Shown here in pieces: positions 33,518 to 43,125 of a stretch of 64,000 nt of DNA (its first letter is position 1; each line of letters starts with the position of its first letter). The position numbers and the translations under genes are program-made. Below the pieces are notes generated by a model, which did not search any database, had not been told where the DNA came from, and saw nothing but the letters and a program-made list of their open reading frames with translations. The stretch is taken from assembly GCF_900170025.1 (NCBI RefSeq), contig NZ_FWEX01000005.1, forward strand, positions 171,073-235,072. Direction: 5' to 3'. The DNA is from Nitrospira sp. ND1 (GTDB taxonomy: Bacteria; Nitrospirota; Nitrospiria; Nitrospirales; Nitrospiraceae).

Positions 33518-35152
33518 ATGACCATCTCCCGCGCACGCCTCATTCTGCTTGCCTGCGCGAGCGGTCTTCTCTATCCCCTCTCCTTCCCCGCGTTCGACCT
33601 CGGCATAGTGGCCTGGTTCGCGCTGGTCCCGCTGCATATCGCGGTCGAATACCTGTCGCCGGGTCGCGCGTTCCGTATCGGCTGGCTTTCCGGCACGCTG
33701 GCCTTCACGGGCTCGATGTTTTGGGTCATTACCGCCATGAACGTCTACGGTAAGGTCCCGTTCCCGATTGCCACCCTGGTGATGTTGTTGCTCACGGTCT
33801 ACCTCGGACTCTACATGGCCGTCTACGCAGGCGGACTTTCGTGGATCCGGACAGCGTTCCCGACTCTGGGCTTCCTACCCGCGCCTTTTCTCTGGGTGAC
33901 ATTGGAACTGATCCGTACCTACTTTCTCTCCGGCTTACCCTGGGCACTATTCGGATATTCCCAATACCAATGGCTCCCGATCATTCAGCTGGCCGACCAT
34001 TTCGGGGTATACGGCGTCTCCTTCCTCCTCGTGTTGGTCAACTCTGCGCTGGCTGAAACAATTATCTGGGGCTTCAAGGCCTATCGCGGATTTCAGATTC
34101 GTTCGTTTCCCTGGCCCTCGTCGGTGGCGGCTACCGCCGGATTCAGCGTCGCCCTGTTTTATGGCACCACCCTCTTGTCGTCCGTCCAGCATGTCCCGAC
34201 CCGAACGTTGTCGGTGGGAGTCGTACAACCGAATGTGGAACAGGCGCAGAAATGGGATGTGGCATTTCGCCAGGAGACGATGGCACGCTACGATCGGCTC
34301 ACGGCGGGACTGGGCGACAATCTGGATCTCATCGTCTGGCCGGAAGCCGCCACACCCTTTGTATTTGAAATGGAACCGCAGTACCGCGCAGTTGTGAACG
34401 ACATGGCTCGCCGTTCCGGCGCCCCACTGCTGTTCGGCAGCCCGGCTTTGCGACGTCATCCGGACGGTCGCCCGTTCTTGCTCAACAGCGCGTACCTGCT
34501 CGCCACCGACGGCCAGATCCTCGGTCGCTACGACAAGCAACATCTGGTTCCCTTCGGCGAATACATTCCGTTTCACAATTCATTCTTGTTCTTCCTGGAC
34601 AAACTCGTCGAAGGCATCGGCGACTTCGAGGCCGGACCGGGATCGACGTTATTGATGTTCAAGCCTCGCGGGAAGAACCCGCCCGCGGTGACCGCAGCCA
34701 CCCTCACCGATTTCCACGTGAAGTTCGGCGTCGTCATTTGTTACGAAGTGATCTTCCCCAACCTCGTGCGGCAGTTTGCGGCGAACGGAGCCGATTTCAT
34801 GGTCACGGTCACGAACGATGCCTGGTTCGGTCCGTCGTCGGCACCCTATCAACATTTCGGCATGGTGGTCTTTCGTGCCGTGGAAAATCATGTCGCCTTC
34901 GCGCGGGCGGCCAACACCGGCATCTCCGGCTTCATCGACCCCTACGGGCGTGTCGTGCAACAGTCACCGATCTTCACGCAGGAAGCGCTCAGAGGAACGA
35001 TTGCCGTCAGCCATCAGCAGACCTTTTACTCGCAATACGGTGATCTCTTCGCGTATGCCTGTGCTATACTCATCGCGCTTTTGTGCCTGACCGGCTACTT
35101 CTCACACGACACAGAACCCGCCGGTGGTGAACCAGCCGGGCGACCAGCCTGA
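33518..35152 (+). CDS. lnt: Apolipoprotein N-acyltransferase
   Basis: Inner-membrane enzyme that adds the third acyl chain to lipoproteins, so that they can be sorted to the outer membrane by Lol. Six to seven N-terminal hydrophobic segments precede a nitrilase-like domain with the Glu-Lys-Cys triad: Glu in VWPEAATPFVFE, Lys in YDKQHLVPFGEYIPF and Cys in VVICYEVIFPN. A final hydrophobic segment anchors the C-terminus. Of 544 aa, close to the E. coli length of 512. The ATG at 33518 is preferred to a TTG at 33482. Followed 18 bp later by prfB. Confidence 0.95.
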   Translation: MTISRARLILLACASGLLYPLSFPAFDLGIVAWFALVPLHIAVEYLSPGRAFRIGWLSGTLAFTGSMFWVITAMNVYGKVPFPIATLVMLLLTVYLGLYMAVYAGGLSWIRTAFPTLGFLPAPFLWVTLELIRTYFLSGLPWALFGYSQYQWLPIIQLADHFGVYGVSFLLVLVNSALAETIIWGFKAYRGFQIRSFPWPSSVAATAGFSVALFYGTTLLSSVQHVPTRTLSVGVVQPNVEQAQKWDVAFRQETMARYDRLTAGLGDNLDLIVWPEAATPFVFEMEPQYRAVVNDMARRSGAPLLFGSPALRRHPDGRPFLLNSAYLLATDGQILGRYDKQHLVPFGEYIPFHNSFLFFLDKLVEGIGDFEAGPGSTLLMFKPRGKNPPAVTAATLTDFHVKFGVVICYEVIFPNLVRQFAANGADFMVTVTNDAWFGPSSAPYQHFGMVVFRAVENHVAFARAANTGISGFIDPYGRVVQQSPIFTQEALRGTIAVSHQQTFYSQYGDLFAYACAILIALLCLTGYFSHDTEPAGGEPAGRPA

Positions 35153-35170
35153 GCGAGAAAGGACCGTGCT

Positions 35171-36314
35171 ATGTTAGATGATGTCCGAACCCGTGTGCGT
35201 ACCCTCGGCGAACAGTTGGCTCAACTACGGGGGCATCTTTGACCTGGCTCGAATGACCGCTGAACTCAACGACATCGAAGTCAAAACCTCTCAGCCGGAT
35301 TTCTGGAAAGATACGCAGGCAGCCGCCAAGGTGAACCGCCGCAAGGCCGCCCTCGATCGGGAACTGTCCCGCTGGCGGGAGACCGAACGCCGGCAGAACG
35401 ACATCGAGGCACTTCTCGAACTGGCGCTGGAATCCGGCGATGCCGGGCTGGAGCAGGAACTCCTGGCCGAACTCGAACCATTCGAAAAAGCCGTCGCCCA
35501 ATTCCGCATCGAGTTGCTGCTCTCAGGCGAATTGGACTCGAGCAACGCCATCTTCGCGATCCATCCAGGAGCCGGCGGAACCGAGTCGCAGGACTGGGCG
35601 CAGATGCTGCTGCGCATGTATGTGCGATGGGCCGAGCAAAAGGGATTTAAGGTAGAGACGTTGGATCTGCTGGCGGGGGACGAGGCCGGCATTAAGAGCG
35701 CCACGCTGTCCGTCAGCGGACCCTATGCCTACGGCTATCTCAAAGCCGAAGCCGGCGTGCATCGCCTTGTGCGGATCTCCCCGTTCGACGCCAACAAACG
35801 ACGGCATACGTCCTTCGCGTCGGTGTTTGTCTACCCCGAGCTCGATGACGATGTGCAAGTGGTGATCGACGACAAAGACCTGCGGGTCGATACGTTTCGA
35901 GCCGGTGGCGCCGGCGGTCAGAATGTGAACAAGGTCGAAACCGCCATCCGTATCACCCACATTCCGACCGGCATTGTGGTGCAATGTCAGAACGAACGGT
36001 CTCAATTGCAAAATCGCAACGGCGCCATGAAAATTTTGAAGGCGCGCCTCTTTGAAGTGGAGCAGCGGAAGAAGGAAGCCGAGTTCAATGCCATCGTCGG
36101 TGAAAAGAAAGACATCGCCTGGGGCAGCCAGATCCGGTCCTATGTGTTCCAACCCTACCAGATGGTCAAAGACCATCGGACCGGATACGAAGTCGGCCAG
36201 GTCTCCGCTGTCATGGATGGTGAGCTGGACGGTTTCATCGAAGCCTATCTCCAAAGAAAACTGACCGGCGGGAAAGCCCCGGAGCCGGTCGCCATGAAGG
36301 ATGATGACCTGTAA
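35171..36314 (+). CDS. prfB: Peptide chain release factor 2 (programmed +1 frameshift)
   Basis: Terminates translation at UGA and UAA. The frame starting at the ATG 35171 (AAAGGA upstream) reads 23 codons to CTT-TGA-C at 35237-35243, and a +1 shift onto GAC continues the protein to 36314, skipping one T (35240). The GGGGG just upstream is the expected Shine-Dalgarno-like stimulator. The recognition motif SPF ([14 protein letters not shown]) and the catalytic GGQ loop ([19 protein letters not shown]) are intact. Encoding is join(35171..35239, 35241..36314), giving about 380 aa. Translation read without the shift would stop at codon 24. Confidence 0.96.
35229..35243 (+). promoter_or_regulatory. 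prfB autoregulatory +1 frameshift site
   Basis: GGGGG, then CAT, CTT, in-frame TGA and C, the classic release-factor-2 sensor. Low RF2 slows termination at this UGA and favours slippage from CTT to TTT, which restores RF2 synthesis. Confidence 0.93.
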
Positions 36315-36409
36315 AGAAAGGGAGCTGATAGCCTATGGCCTATAGCAGATAGCAGAAAACGGAACCTGTTCCGGACCATCAGCTATTCGCCAGTAGCCAT
36401 ACGCTCCGT
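36315..36409. repeat. Intergenic degenerate inverted repeat between prfB and lysS
   Basis: The left arm (GGAGCTGATAGCCTATGGCC) and the reverse complement of the right arm (GGAGCGTATGGCTACTGGCG) share ATGGC/ATAGC-type units, around a small dyad CGGAACCTGTTCCG. Looks like a dispersed palindromic spacer element; a transcriptional role is not shown. Confidence 0.35.
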
Positions 36410-36415
36410 GTGATC

Positions 36416-37897
36416 ATGGATGAACTGAACGATCAACGCCAACAACGCATCAAGAAACTCGACCAACTTCGGCAACTCGGGGTGGCTCCATATGGCACGC
36501 GCTTTGAGGTGAAGGACCGGGCCGGACAACTCACGCGTCTGCACGGTGAAAAAACCAAGGACGTGCTCGAGCAGGAGCAGATCAGCTGCACCATCGCCGG
36601 CCGCATCGTCGGACTACGCCGGTTCGGTAAGGCCGCCTTCGCAGTACTGCAAGATGGGGCGGACCGCCTGCAGGTGTATCTGAAAAAGGACACATTGGGC
36701 GAGCAGGCTCACCAGATTTCCGAAGGACTGGATCTCGGCGACTGGATCGGAGTCACGGGTGTCTTGTTCCGCACCAAGACCAACGAATTTACCGTCGAAG
36801 TGAGGACCCTCACGTTTCTGAGCAAAGCGCTACGCCCGTTACCGGAAAAGTGGCATGGGCTCACCGATGTCGAAACCCGGTATCGGCAGCGCTACGTCGA
36901 TCTCATTGCCAATCCCCAGGTACACCAGATATTCGCGCTGCGCAGCCGCATCGTGTCCGGGATCCGCGCGTTTCTGATCGAACGCGGCTTTCTCGAAGTC
37001 GAAACGCCGATGATGCACCCGATTCCCGGCGGCGCCGCCGCAAAACCCTTCGTCACCCATCACAATGCCCTGGGCGCCGAGCTCTATCTTCGCATTGCAC
37101 CGGAACTCTATCTCAAGCGGCTGATCGTCGGCGGCTTCCCGCGCGTGTTCGAGATCAACCGGAATTTCCGGAACGAAGGCATCTCGACGATTCACAATCC
37201 TGAATTCACCATGTTAGAGTTTTACGTCTCCTACGCCGACTACCACGACTTGATCGTGCTGACCGAAGAACTCTTCGGCCGGTTGGCCCAGGACATTCTC
37301 GGCACCACCACCATCGACTATCAAGGCACACAGATCAATCTGGGATCGCCGTGGCGCCGATGGTCGTATCACCAATCGATTCTGGAAGTGAATAGCCTGC
37401 CGACCTCCGTCCTCACGAATCGCGATGAGGCCCTTGCGGCGGCCCAACGCCTCGGTGTCGAAGTCTCTCCCAAAGAATCACTGGTGAATATCCTCAACGA
37501 GATCTTCGAAGAGACCGTCGAGCCGCGCCTCCAACAGCCGACCTTCATCACCGACTACCCGATCGAAATTTCCCCGCTCGCGCGAAGGAAAGACTCCGAT
37601 CCGTCGCTCACCGACCGGTTCGAGCTCTACATCGCGGGGCGTGAAATCGCCAACGCCTTCTCCGAGTTGAACGATCCGCTCGATCAGCGCGAGCGCTTCG
37701 AGACTCAGGCGGCGAAACATGCGGCCGGAGACGAGGAAGCCCACCGCGTCGATGAAGACTTCCTGCGCGCCCTCGAATACGGCATGCCGCCTACTGCGGG
37801 CGAAGGGATCGGCATCGATCGGCTGGTCATGCTCTTCACCAATCAGTCCTCTATCCGGGATGTCGTCCTTTTCCCGCAGCTGAGGCCTGAAAAGTAG
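36416..37897 (+). CDS. lysS: Lysine-tRNA ligase, class II
   Basis: Charges tRNA-Lys. An N-terminal OB-fold anticodon-binding domain (about 60-160: SCTIAGRIVGLRRFGKAAFAV) is followed by the class II catalytic core: motif 1 region FLEVETPMMHPIPGGAAAKPF, motif 2 FRNEGISTIHNPEFTMLEFY and motif 3 GEGIGIDRLVMLFT. Of 493 aa, typical. The ATG at 36416 is chosen; a GTG two codons upstream is in frame. It follows prfB by about 100 bp, as in many bacteria, and precedes the lolC/E-like gene by two bases. Confidence 0.96.
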   Translation: MDELNDQRQQRIKKLDQLRQLGVAPYGTRFEVKDRAGQLTRLHGEKTKDVLEQEQISCTIAGRIVGLRRFGKAAFAVLQDGADRLQVYLKKDTLGEQAHQISEGLDLGDWIGVTGVLFRTKTNEFTVEVRTLTFLSKALRPLPEKWHGLTDVETRYRQRYVDLIANPQVHQIFALRSRIVSGIRAFLIERGFLEVETPMMHPIPGGAAAKPFVTHHNALGAELYLRIAPELYLKRLIVGGFPRVFEINRNFRNEGISTIHNPEFTMLEFYVSYADYHDLIVLTEELFGRLAQDILGTTTIDYQGTQINLGSPWRRWSYHQSILEVNSLPTSVLTNRDEALAAAQRLGVEVSPKESLVNILNEIFEETVEPRLQQPTFITDYPIEISPLARRKDSDPSLTDRFELYIAGREIANAFSELNDPLDQRERFETQAAKHAAGDEEAHRVDEDFLRALEYGMPPTAGEGIGIDRLVMLFTNQSSIRDVVLFPQLRPEK

Positions 37898-37899
37898 AC

Positions 37900-39177
37900 A
37901 TGGCGCTGCCCTACGAAATCTTCATCGGATTGCGGTACCTGCGCGCGAAGCGACGCAACCGCACCATCTCCTTCAATACGATCGTCTCGATCGCCGGGAT
38001 TACGCTCGGCGTCGCCGCCTTGATCGGCACGGTCGGGATCATGACCGGGTTCAAGGAGGATGTGCAGGCCAAGATTCTCGGCACCACTGCGCACATCCTG
38101 GTGAACGACCGCATGAAGGAATCGATGGTCGACTACGAGGAACAGGTGAAGAAGGTGGCAGCCGTCCCGGACGTCGTCGCCGCCACCCCGTTCATTTTCC
38201 GCCAGGTCCTGCTCACTTCTCCGTCCGGCGTCCAGGGCATTATTCTTCGCGGGATCGACCCTGCACGCGAAGGCACGGTCACCGAGTTGGCCCACAACCT
38301 CGTCAACAGCAACCTCGACGACCTCGCGCGTCAGAATAAAGTCGTCATTCCCGAAAAAGAACGGGAACCGAACGGTCCCGACACAGCCATGCGGCCGGGA
38401 ATCATTCTGGGGAAAGAACTCTCAATGCGACTCGGCGCCTTCCCCGGCGACACCCTGAATGTGGTCTCCCCCGTCGGCCCGGTCACGGGCGCCAGCATGA
38501 CGCCGAAAATCCGGCAATTCGTCGTCGTCGGCATCTTTCAGTCCGGCATGTACGAATACGATTCCTCCCTCGCCTACATCGAACTGGGAGAGGCGCAGAA
38601 GTTTTTCAACATGGGCGCCAGCGTGACGGGTATCGAAGTCAAAGTGACCGATGTGTTCCGCGCGGCGGACATTGCCCGCGCGATCGAGCACCATCTCGGA
38701 TTCGCCTTCTGGGCCAGAGACTGGATGCAGATGAACCGCAATCTGTTTTCGGCGCTCAAACTGGAAAAGACGATGATGTTCCTCCTGCTGGTCTTGATCA
38801 CCATCGTGGCCTCCTTCAATATCGTCAGTACCCTCACCATGATCGTGACGGAAAAGCAGCGCGAGATCGCGATCCTCAAAGCGATGGGCGCGACGCGTAA
38901 GGGCATCATGCGTATTTTCATGCTCAATGGTCTGATCATCGGCTGTTCCGGTGCCGCCATCGGCGTCCCGCTGGGGTATACATTTCTGTGGCTGATCCAG
39001 ACTTTTTGGACCTTCGACCCGACCGTGTACTACATCTCCCGCATTCCGGTCCATGTGCTCGGTTCAGATGTGTTGCTGGTTGCCGGTTCGGCGATTCTGA
39101 TCAGCTTCGTCGCCACGCTCTATCCGTCACTCCAGGCGGCCAAACTCGATCCGGCGGCGGCCTTGCGCTATGAATAA
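37900..39177 (+). CDS. lolC: Lipoprotein-releasing ABC transporter permease (LolC/LolE family)
   Basis: Inner-membrane subunit of the Lol transporter, which pulls mature lipoproteins from the inner membrane for transfer to the carrier LolA. An N-terminal membrane segment (FNTIVSIAGITLGVAALIGTV), a periplasmic MacB-like domain of about 220 residues and three C-terminal segments (from MMFLLLVLITIVASFNIVSTL). The FtsX-type coupling helix EKQREIAILKAMGATRKGI is present. Only one permease gene is seen, so it may form a homodimer. It starts two bases after lysS; the lolD gene follows. Confidence 0.9.
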   Translation: MALPYEIFIGLRYLRAKRRNRTISFNTIVSIAGITLGVAALIGTVGIMTGFKEDVQAKILGTTAHILVNDRMKESMVDYEEQVKKVAAVPDVVAATPFIFRQVLLTSPSGVQGIILRGIDPAREGTVTELAHNLVNSNLDDLARQNKVVIPEKEREPNGPDTAMRPGIILGKELSMRLGAFPGDTLNVVSPVGPVTGASMTPKIRQFVVVGIFQSGMYEYDSSLAYIELGEAQKFFNMGASVTGIEVKVTDVFRAADIARAIEHHLGFAFWARDWMQMNRNLFSALKLEKTMMFLLLVLITIVASFNIVSTLTMIVTEKQREIAILKAMGATRKGIMRIFMLNGLIIGCSGAAIGVPLGYTFLWLIQTFWTFDPTVYYISRIPVHVLGSDVLLVAGSAILISFVATLYPSLQAAKLDPAAALRYE

Positions 39178-39239
39178 GAGAGTCGGGGCATTCCGGGCAG
39201 TACGATTGAACGTGAACCATTACAGATCGCAGCACCGAC

Positions 39240-39908
39240 ATGATTGACGTCGTCGATCTCTACAAATCGTTTCCGATGGGCGGGCGGGAACTCGTCGTGT
39301 TGAATAACATCAACCTGCACATCAAACGCGGGGAATTGATCGCGATCATGGGCGCCTCCGGAGCCGGCAAGAGCACCCTGCTGCAAATCCTCGGAACCCT
39401 GGATCGCCCGACCAAAGGCACCGTGTCGTTCGACGGCCAGAATCTTTTTACGCTCACCGAGCAAGAGCAGGCGGAATTCCGCAACAAACGTGTCGGGTTC
39501 GTGTTTCAATTCCACCATCTGTTGCCGGAATTTTCCGCCCTCGAAAATGCCTGTCTCCCGGCGATGATTCAAAAACGCGATATGGCCGATGTCGTCGGCG
39601 AAGCGACGAAACTTCTCGGCGAGGTCGGTCTGGCCGATCGACTCCACCACAAACCGGGCGAACTCTCAGGCGGCGAGCAACAACGTGTCTCCGTCGCGCG
39701 CGCCTTGATGCAGCAGCCCGATCTGGTGCTGGCCGATGAACCGACAGGCAACCTTGACTCTCACACCGGCGACGCCCTCTTCACCTTGCTCCGTCAATTG
39801 AACCGCTCACGGGGAACTACGTTCGTCATCGTCACCCACAACGACAAGCTCTCATCGCAGGCCGATCGTATCGTCTCCATGCAGGACGGGATGATCGTGT
39901 CCTCATAG
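39240..39908 (+). CDS. lolD: Lipoprotein-releasing ABC transporter ATPase LolD
   Basis: A 222-aa ATP-binding subunit that powers lipoprotein release. All ABC motifs are present: Walker [14 protein letters not shown]-loop [11 protein letters not shown], signature [15 protein letters not shown], Walker [13 protein letters not shown] and the H-loop His in VIVTHN. It lies 62 bp after the permease gene. No clear Shine-Dalgarno is present before the ATG, but the start fits the family's N-terminus ([10 protein letters not shown]). Confidence 0.94.
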   Translation: MIDVVDLYKSFPMGGRELVVLNNINLHIKRGELIAIMGASGAGKSTLLQILGTLDRPTKGTVSFDGQNLFTLTEQEQAEFRNKRVGFVFQFHHLLPEFSALENACLPAMIQKRDMADVVGEATKLLGEVGLADRLHHKPGELSGGEQQRVSVARALMQQPDLVLADEPTGNLDSHTGDALFTLLRQLNRSRGTTFVIVTHNDKLSSQADRIVSMQDGMIVSS

Positions 39909-39981
39909 GCCGATACCATCAGCGATGGCCCGCGCCGGCTCACGCGGCACGGCTGAGTCGTCCGACCTTGATTGGGATTTC

Positions 39982-40010
39982 TTGACGGCGTCAGCATCTT
40001 TTCGTAGACT
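39982..40010 (+). promoter_or_regulatory. Sigma-70-like promoter for the TraF-like gene
   Basis: TTGACG (39982-39987) and TAGACT (40005-40010) with a 17-bp spacer, 40 bp upstream of the ATG at 40050. Confidence 0.6.
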
Positions 40011-40049
40011 GACCCATCCTCGCACTGAAGTGGGAGTTCGACCTGGTTT

Positions 40050-41195
40050 ATGAAGACATCGTTCGCACCGTACGTCCGGCTCACGACCCTATGTCTGGCC
40101 ATCCTCCTGCCTCTTCAGGCGGCGGCAGTGGAATTTGTGTTTGTCGGATCGCGCCAAATGGGCATGGGCGGAGCCGGAGTGGCCACGACATCCGACTCCC
40201 TCGCCACCTATTGGAATCCGGCCGGCATGGCGATGAGCAAGAAATTCGATATCCGTTTTCAGGGCAGCGGTCAGGTCGTCGATCGAGGCGACGTGTTCGA
40301 TTCCCTGAAAGACATCAACAACCTGAATTTGAACGATACGTCGGCCGGCAACATCGCCCGCCTCCAGCAACAGATCGATCGCATCAACCGTCCCGGCACC
40401 AACCTCACCGCAGCTGCCTCCGGCGGATTGTACGTCAAAGGCAACTTCGGCGAACATGCACTGGGGTTCAACGTCTCCGACGTCGCCACCGCAGGCGGCT
40501 TCCTGCGCGGCCCGGTCGGATTTACGAATAACGGCACCAATCTCAGCGTGAACGGGCAGTTCGCCATGAACGGGCTGGAAGTCCGCCAAGCCGCCCTCTC
40601 CTACGCCTACGCCTTCATGGACCGGATGTTTTCGATCGGCGTCACCGGTAAGGTGATCCAGGGCGCGGCCTATACGGGGTCTACCAACATCCGTGGCGCC
40701 AGCGACGACGTGAGAGTGTTCGAAGACATCGGGCGCGCGAAGATCTCGACCGCCATCGGGATCGACGTGGGAGCGATGTTCCGGCCTTCGTCCTGGTTAC
40801 GGATGGGGATCGTGGCGAAGGACATTAACGCGCCGACCTTCGATGCGCCGAACGGAGACAAATTCAAATTGCTCCCGCAGGTCCGCACCGGCGTGGCCGT
40901 CAACCCCTATAACTCGTTGACCTTGTCTGCCGATGTGGATATTACGAAGAACAATACGCTCACCCCGGGCGTGTACAGTCAGGTCCTGAGCCTGGGCGCG
41001 GAGCAGACGATCCTGTCCGAACTCCTGTCTTTCAGGGTCGGCGCATTTAAGAATATGCAGGATGCCAAGACACCGTTCATTCCGACGGCAGGCTTCGGAC
41101 TTCGCATCCTTGCCTTGCGCATCGATATTGCCGGCGGGTATGATTTCAGAGACCAGGCTGCCCTGGCATCCGGGTCCGTAGCCTTGACCTTCTAA
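40050..41195 (+). CDS. TraF/UPF0164-like outer-membrane beta-barrel protein
   Basis: A 381-aa precursor with a signal peptide (LTTLCLAILLPLQAAAVE). The mature N-terminus (FVFVGSRQMGMGGAGVATTSDSLATYWNPAGMAMS) has the conserved pattern of TraF/FadL-like outer-membrane proteins. Alternating hydrophobic strands follow to the final aromatic residue (GSVALTF), typical of a beta-barrel ending in Phe. The name refers to a sequence family only; no conjugation genes lie nearby. The lipoprotein gene at 41242 follows on the same strand, and the two may serve one envelope function. Confidence 0.8.
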   Translation: MKTSFAPYVRLTTLCLAILLPLQAAAVEFVFVGSRQMGMGGAGVATTSDSLATYWNPAGMAMSKKFDIRFQGSGQVVDRGDVFDSLKDINNLNLNDTSAGNIARLQQQIDRINRPGTNLTAAASGGLYVKGNFGEHALGFNVSDVATAGGFLRGPVGFTNNGTNLSVNGQFAMNGLEVRQAALSYAYAFMDRMFSIGVTGKVIQGAAYTGSTNIRGASDDVRVFEDIGRAKISTAIGIDVGAMFRPSSWLRMGIVAKDINAPTFDAPNGDKFKLLPQVRTGVAVNPYNSLTLSADVDITKNNTLTPGVYSQVLSLGAEQTILSELLSFRVGAFKNMQDAKTPFIPTAGFGLRILALRIDIAGGYDFRDQAALASGSVALTF

Positions 41196-41241
41196 GGTTA
41201 CGTTCGCACTGAATCAATCTGCTACACTTGCTATATCAACC

Positions 41242-41847
41242 ATGACACGACACACAGTACGCACTATCAGTGTTGTTTTCTGCCTCGTGATGACCGGCCT
41301 CCTGACCGGCTGCGGAGGCTTGCAAGAAATGTGGGAAGGGCCGGCCGCGCGCGGGTTCTACCCCAAGACCATGGCCATTCTCCCGATTTCCGGCACCTAC
41401 GATAGCGCCCGGGAAGACGTCGAAGAAGTGGTGGCGAAAGTGCTGATCAAGAGCCGTCGCGTAGAGAAGGTCGTCCCCCCCGATCAGGTCACCGATACCT
41501 TCCAGACCACGAAAGATGCGTTCGATGCGCTCGTGACCTACTTCTCACGGATGGAAACGACAGGCCAATCGGACAAGAATTCCGCGATCAAGATCGGGCA
41601 CGCGTTGGGTGCCGACTCTCTGCTGGTGGTCAAGGTGAATGCCTGGGAATATACGAGGGAAGAAGGCGATAACATCGCCCGCGTGGGCCTGAGCATGCGG
41701 CTGGTCGATGCCGTGAACGGCGCCATTGTCTGGAAAGCGCGCCACCAGGTGCAGGAAAGTTACCTCTTCATCCGTCCGGATATGCGGGATCTTGCCACGA
41801 AGCTGGCAACGGACATGATCAAGTACATGCCGCCGGAAAAACGGTAG
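41242..41847 (+). CDS. GNA1162/DUF799-like lipoprotein
   Basis: A 201-aa precursor with the signal FCLVMTGLLTGCGG. The mature domain (YPKTMAILPISGTYDSAREDVEEVVAKVL, in pieces, then KIGHALGADSLLVVKVNAW and LSMRLVDAVNGAIVWKARHQ) fits the periplasmic lipoprotein family that includes GNA1162 (DUF799). These are envelope lipoproteins whose role is not settled. It starts 46 bp after the TraF-like gene on the same strand and ends two bases before the convergent GAF gene. Confidence 0.8.
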   Translation: MTRHTVRTISVVFCLVMTGLLTGCGGLQEMWEGPAARGFYPKTMAILPISGTYDSAREDVEEVVAKVLIKSRRVEKVVPPDQVTDTFQTTKDAFDALVTYFSRMETTGQSDKNSAIKIGHALGADSLLVVKVNAWEYTREEGDNIARVGLSMRLVDAVNGAIVWKARHQVQESYLFIRPDMRDLATKLATDMIKYMPPEKR

Positions 41848-41849
41848 CC

Positions 41850-42923
41850 TTAGCCGACCCGTTTCGGCCCGCCCTCCCCGACGGTTCCTCTGCGCAAATT
41901 GTCGATCGCCAATCCGAACTGATTCGAGAGACTCGCCAGTTCCAGCACATCCCAGTTGCTGAACGGCTTGCCGCTTCGTCTATTCACCACCTCCAACACA
42001 CCCACGGCCTGCGTTCCCATGCGGACAGGCACAGAGACGAGGGACGCCACCGGCAAGGCGGCTTGCCATCCCTGACCGGCAACCAATCGGGCATCCTGCT
42101 CTCCTCGCGTGATCAATACCGCCTGACCTGTGCGATGCACGCCAGTCGCGATGGACGAGTGAAGGGCCGAGAGACCCGTTACGCGCTCGCCGGCGACCGT
42201 GCAGAGTGTCAATGCTCCATCACCGGCACTGAGGAACAACGCCCCGGCCTCCGCTTCCACCAAGCGAACCGCGGCATCCAACGCCCGGCGTAACTTCTCC
42301 TCTTCGGCCAGCGACGAATTCAAAAGATCGCTCACCTGCTCCATATGCTGAATCCGAAGAATCTTCGCCGCGTACTTGACGGTCAGTCGCGCATGGTCCA
42401 GCAGGACCGCCAGCCAGGGCTCGACTGCCGTCAACACAGTCAGCAACTTCCGCGAGGGCAACCGCTGGGACTTCCCGGTCTGAAACATCACGACGCCGTC
42501 CATCCGGCCGATCCGGTGCAATCGTAAACCATACAAGTCGCCGCTGCTCACCTGTGCATTCTGTTCCGCCCTGGCCAGGCCCTCCCGCCATTTCCCGGCC
42601 ACAGAGGCATCGCTGCTCCCGGCCTCCGCCAGACAGGTCATCTCGCGGGTCTGCTCATCACGCACGTACACGGCGATCGCCTGAACCTTCGTCAGCTGCA
42701 GGAACGATTGGACAAATGCCGCCGAGACGCTGATGGGTGAACGGCCCTCCCCTTCGGAACCGGACAGGGTATCGAACAATCCCTGTTGCAGGGTGCGGAT
42801 GATGCGCTCTTCACCCATTGCCGCAGGCACACGCGCCGTAGCTTTGCGGCGTGGAGCGACCGATGCGGTTTTCGATGTCGTCTTGCGGTTGGTTCGGCTG
42901 ACCTTACGACGAGCTACGGCCAT
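41850..42923 (-). CDS. GAF-domain protein
   Basis: A 357-aa protein without an output domain. The first 40 residues are basic and low complexity (RRKVSRTNRKTTSKTASVAP). A partly conserved sensor-like region precedes a central helix (EQVSDLLNSSLAEEEKLRRALDAAVRLVEAEAGALFL), from which a clear GAF domain runs to the C-terminus: SLVSVPVRMGTQAVGVLEVVNRRSGKPF. It probably senses a small ligand and signals through protein contact. Nothing adjacent suggests the partner. Confidence 0.85.
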   Translation of the reverse strand: MAVARRKVSRTNRKTTSKTASVAPRRKATARVPAAMGEERIIRTLQQGLFDTLSGSEGEGRSPISVSAAFVQSFLQLTKVQAIAVYVRDEQTREMTCLAEAGSSDASVAGKWREGLARAEQNAQVSSGDLYGLRLHRIGRMDGVVMFQTGKSQRLPSRKLLTVLTAVEPWLAVLLDHARLTVKYAAKILRIQHMEQVSDLLNSSLAEEEKLRRALDAAVRLVEAEAGALFLSAGDGALTLCTVAGERVTGLSALHSSIATGVHRTGQAVLITRGEQDARLVAGQGWQAALPVASLVSVPVRMGTQAVGVLEVVNRRSGKPFSNWDVLELASLSNQFGLAIDNLRRGTVGEGGPKRVG

Positions 42924-43023
42924 GGCGTCTCCTCATGTGAAGCGTCAAACGTTGCACGGCAGGGAACATCTCCGCTGCCACGAATTCCTTGGATCAGGAC
43001 AATACGCAACCAGGAGCCGCCGT

Positions 43024-43042
43024 CCCGGTCGGAACGACCGGG
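43024..43042 (-). terminator. Hairpin downstream of trpA
   Basis: An 8-bp perfect stem CCCGGTCG/CGACCGGG with the loop GAA, about 85 nt beyond the trpA stop. A candidate end of the trp transcript, although it lacks a T-run. Confidence 0.35.
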
Positions 43043-43125
43043 CGGACAGGACTCCACAGGAATCATGTACGAAGATGTTGGCTGAAAAGTTGAACAGAAT
43101 ACGGAGGGGGGAGAAGAGCTGCCGG

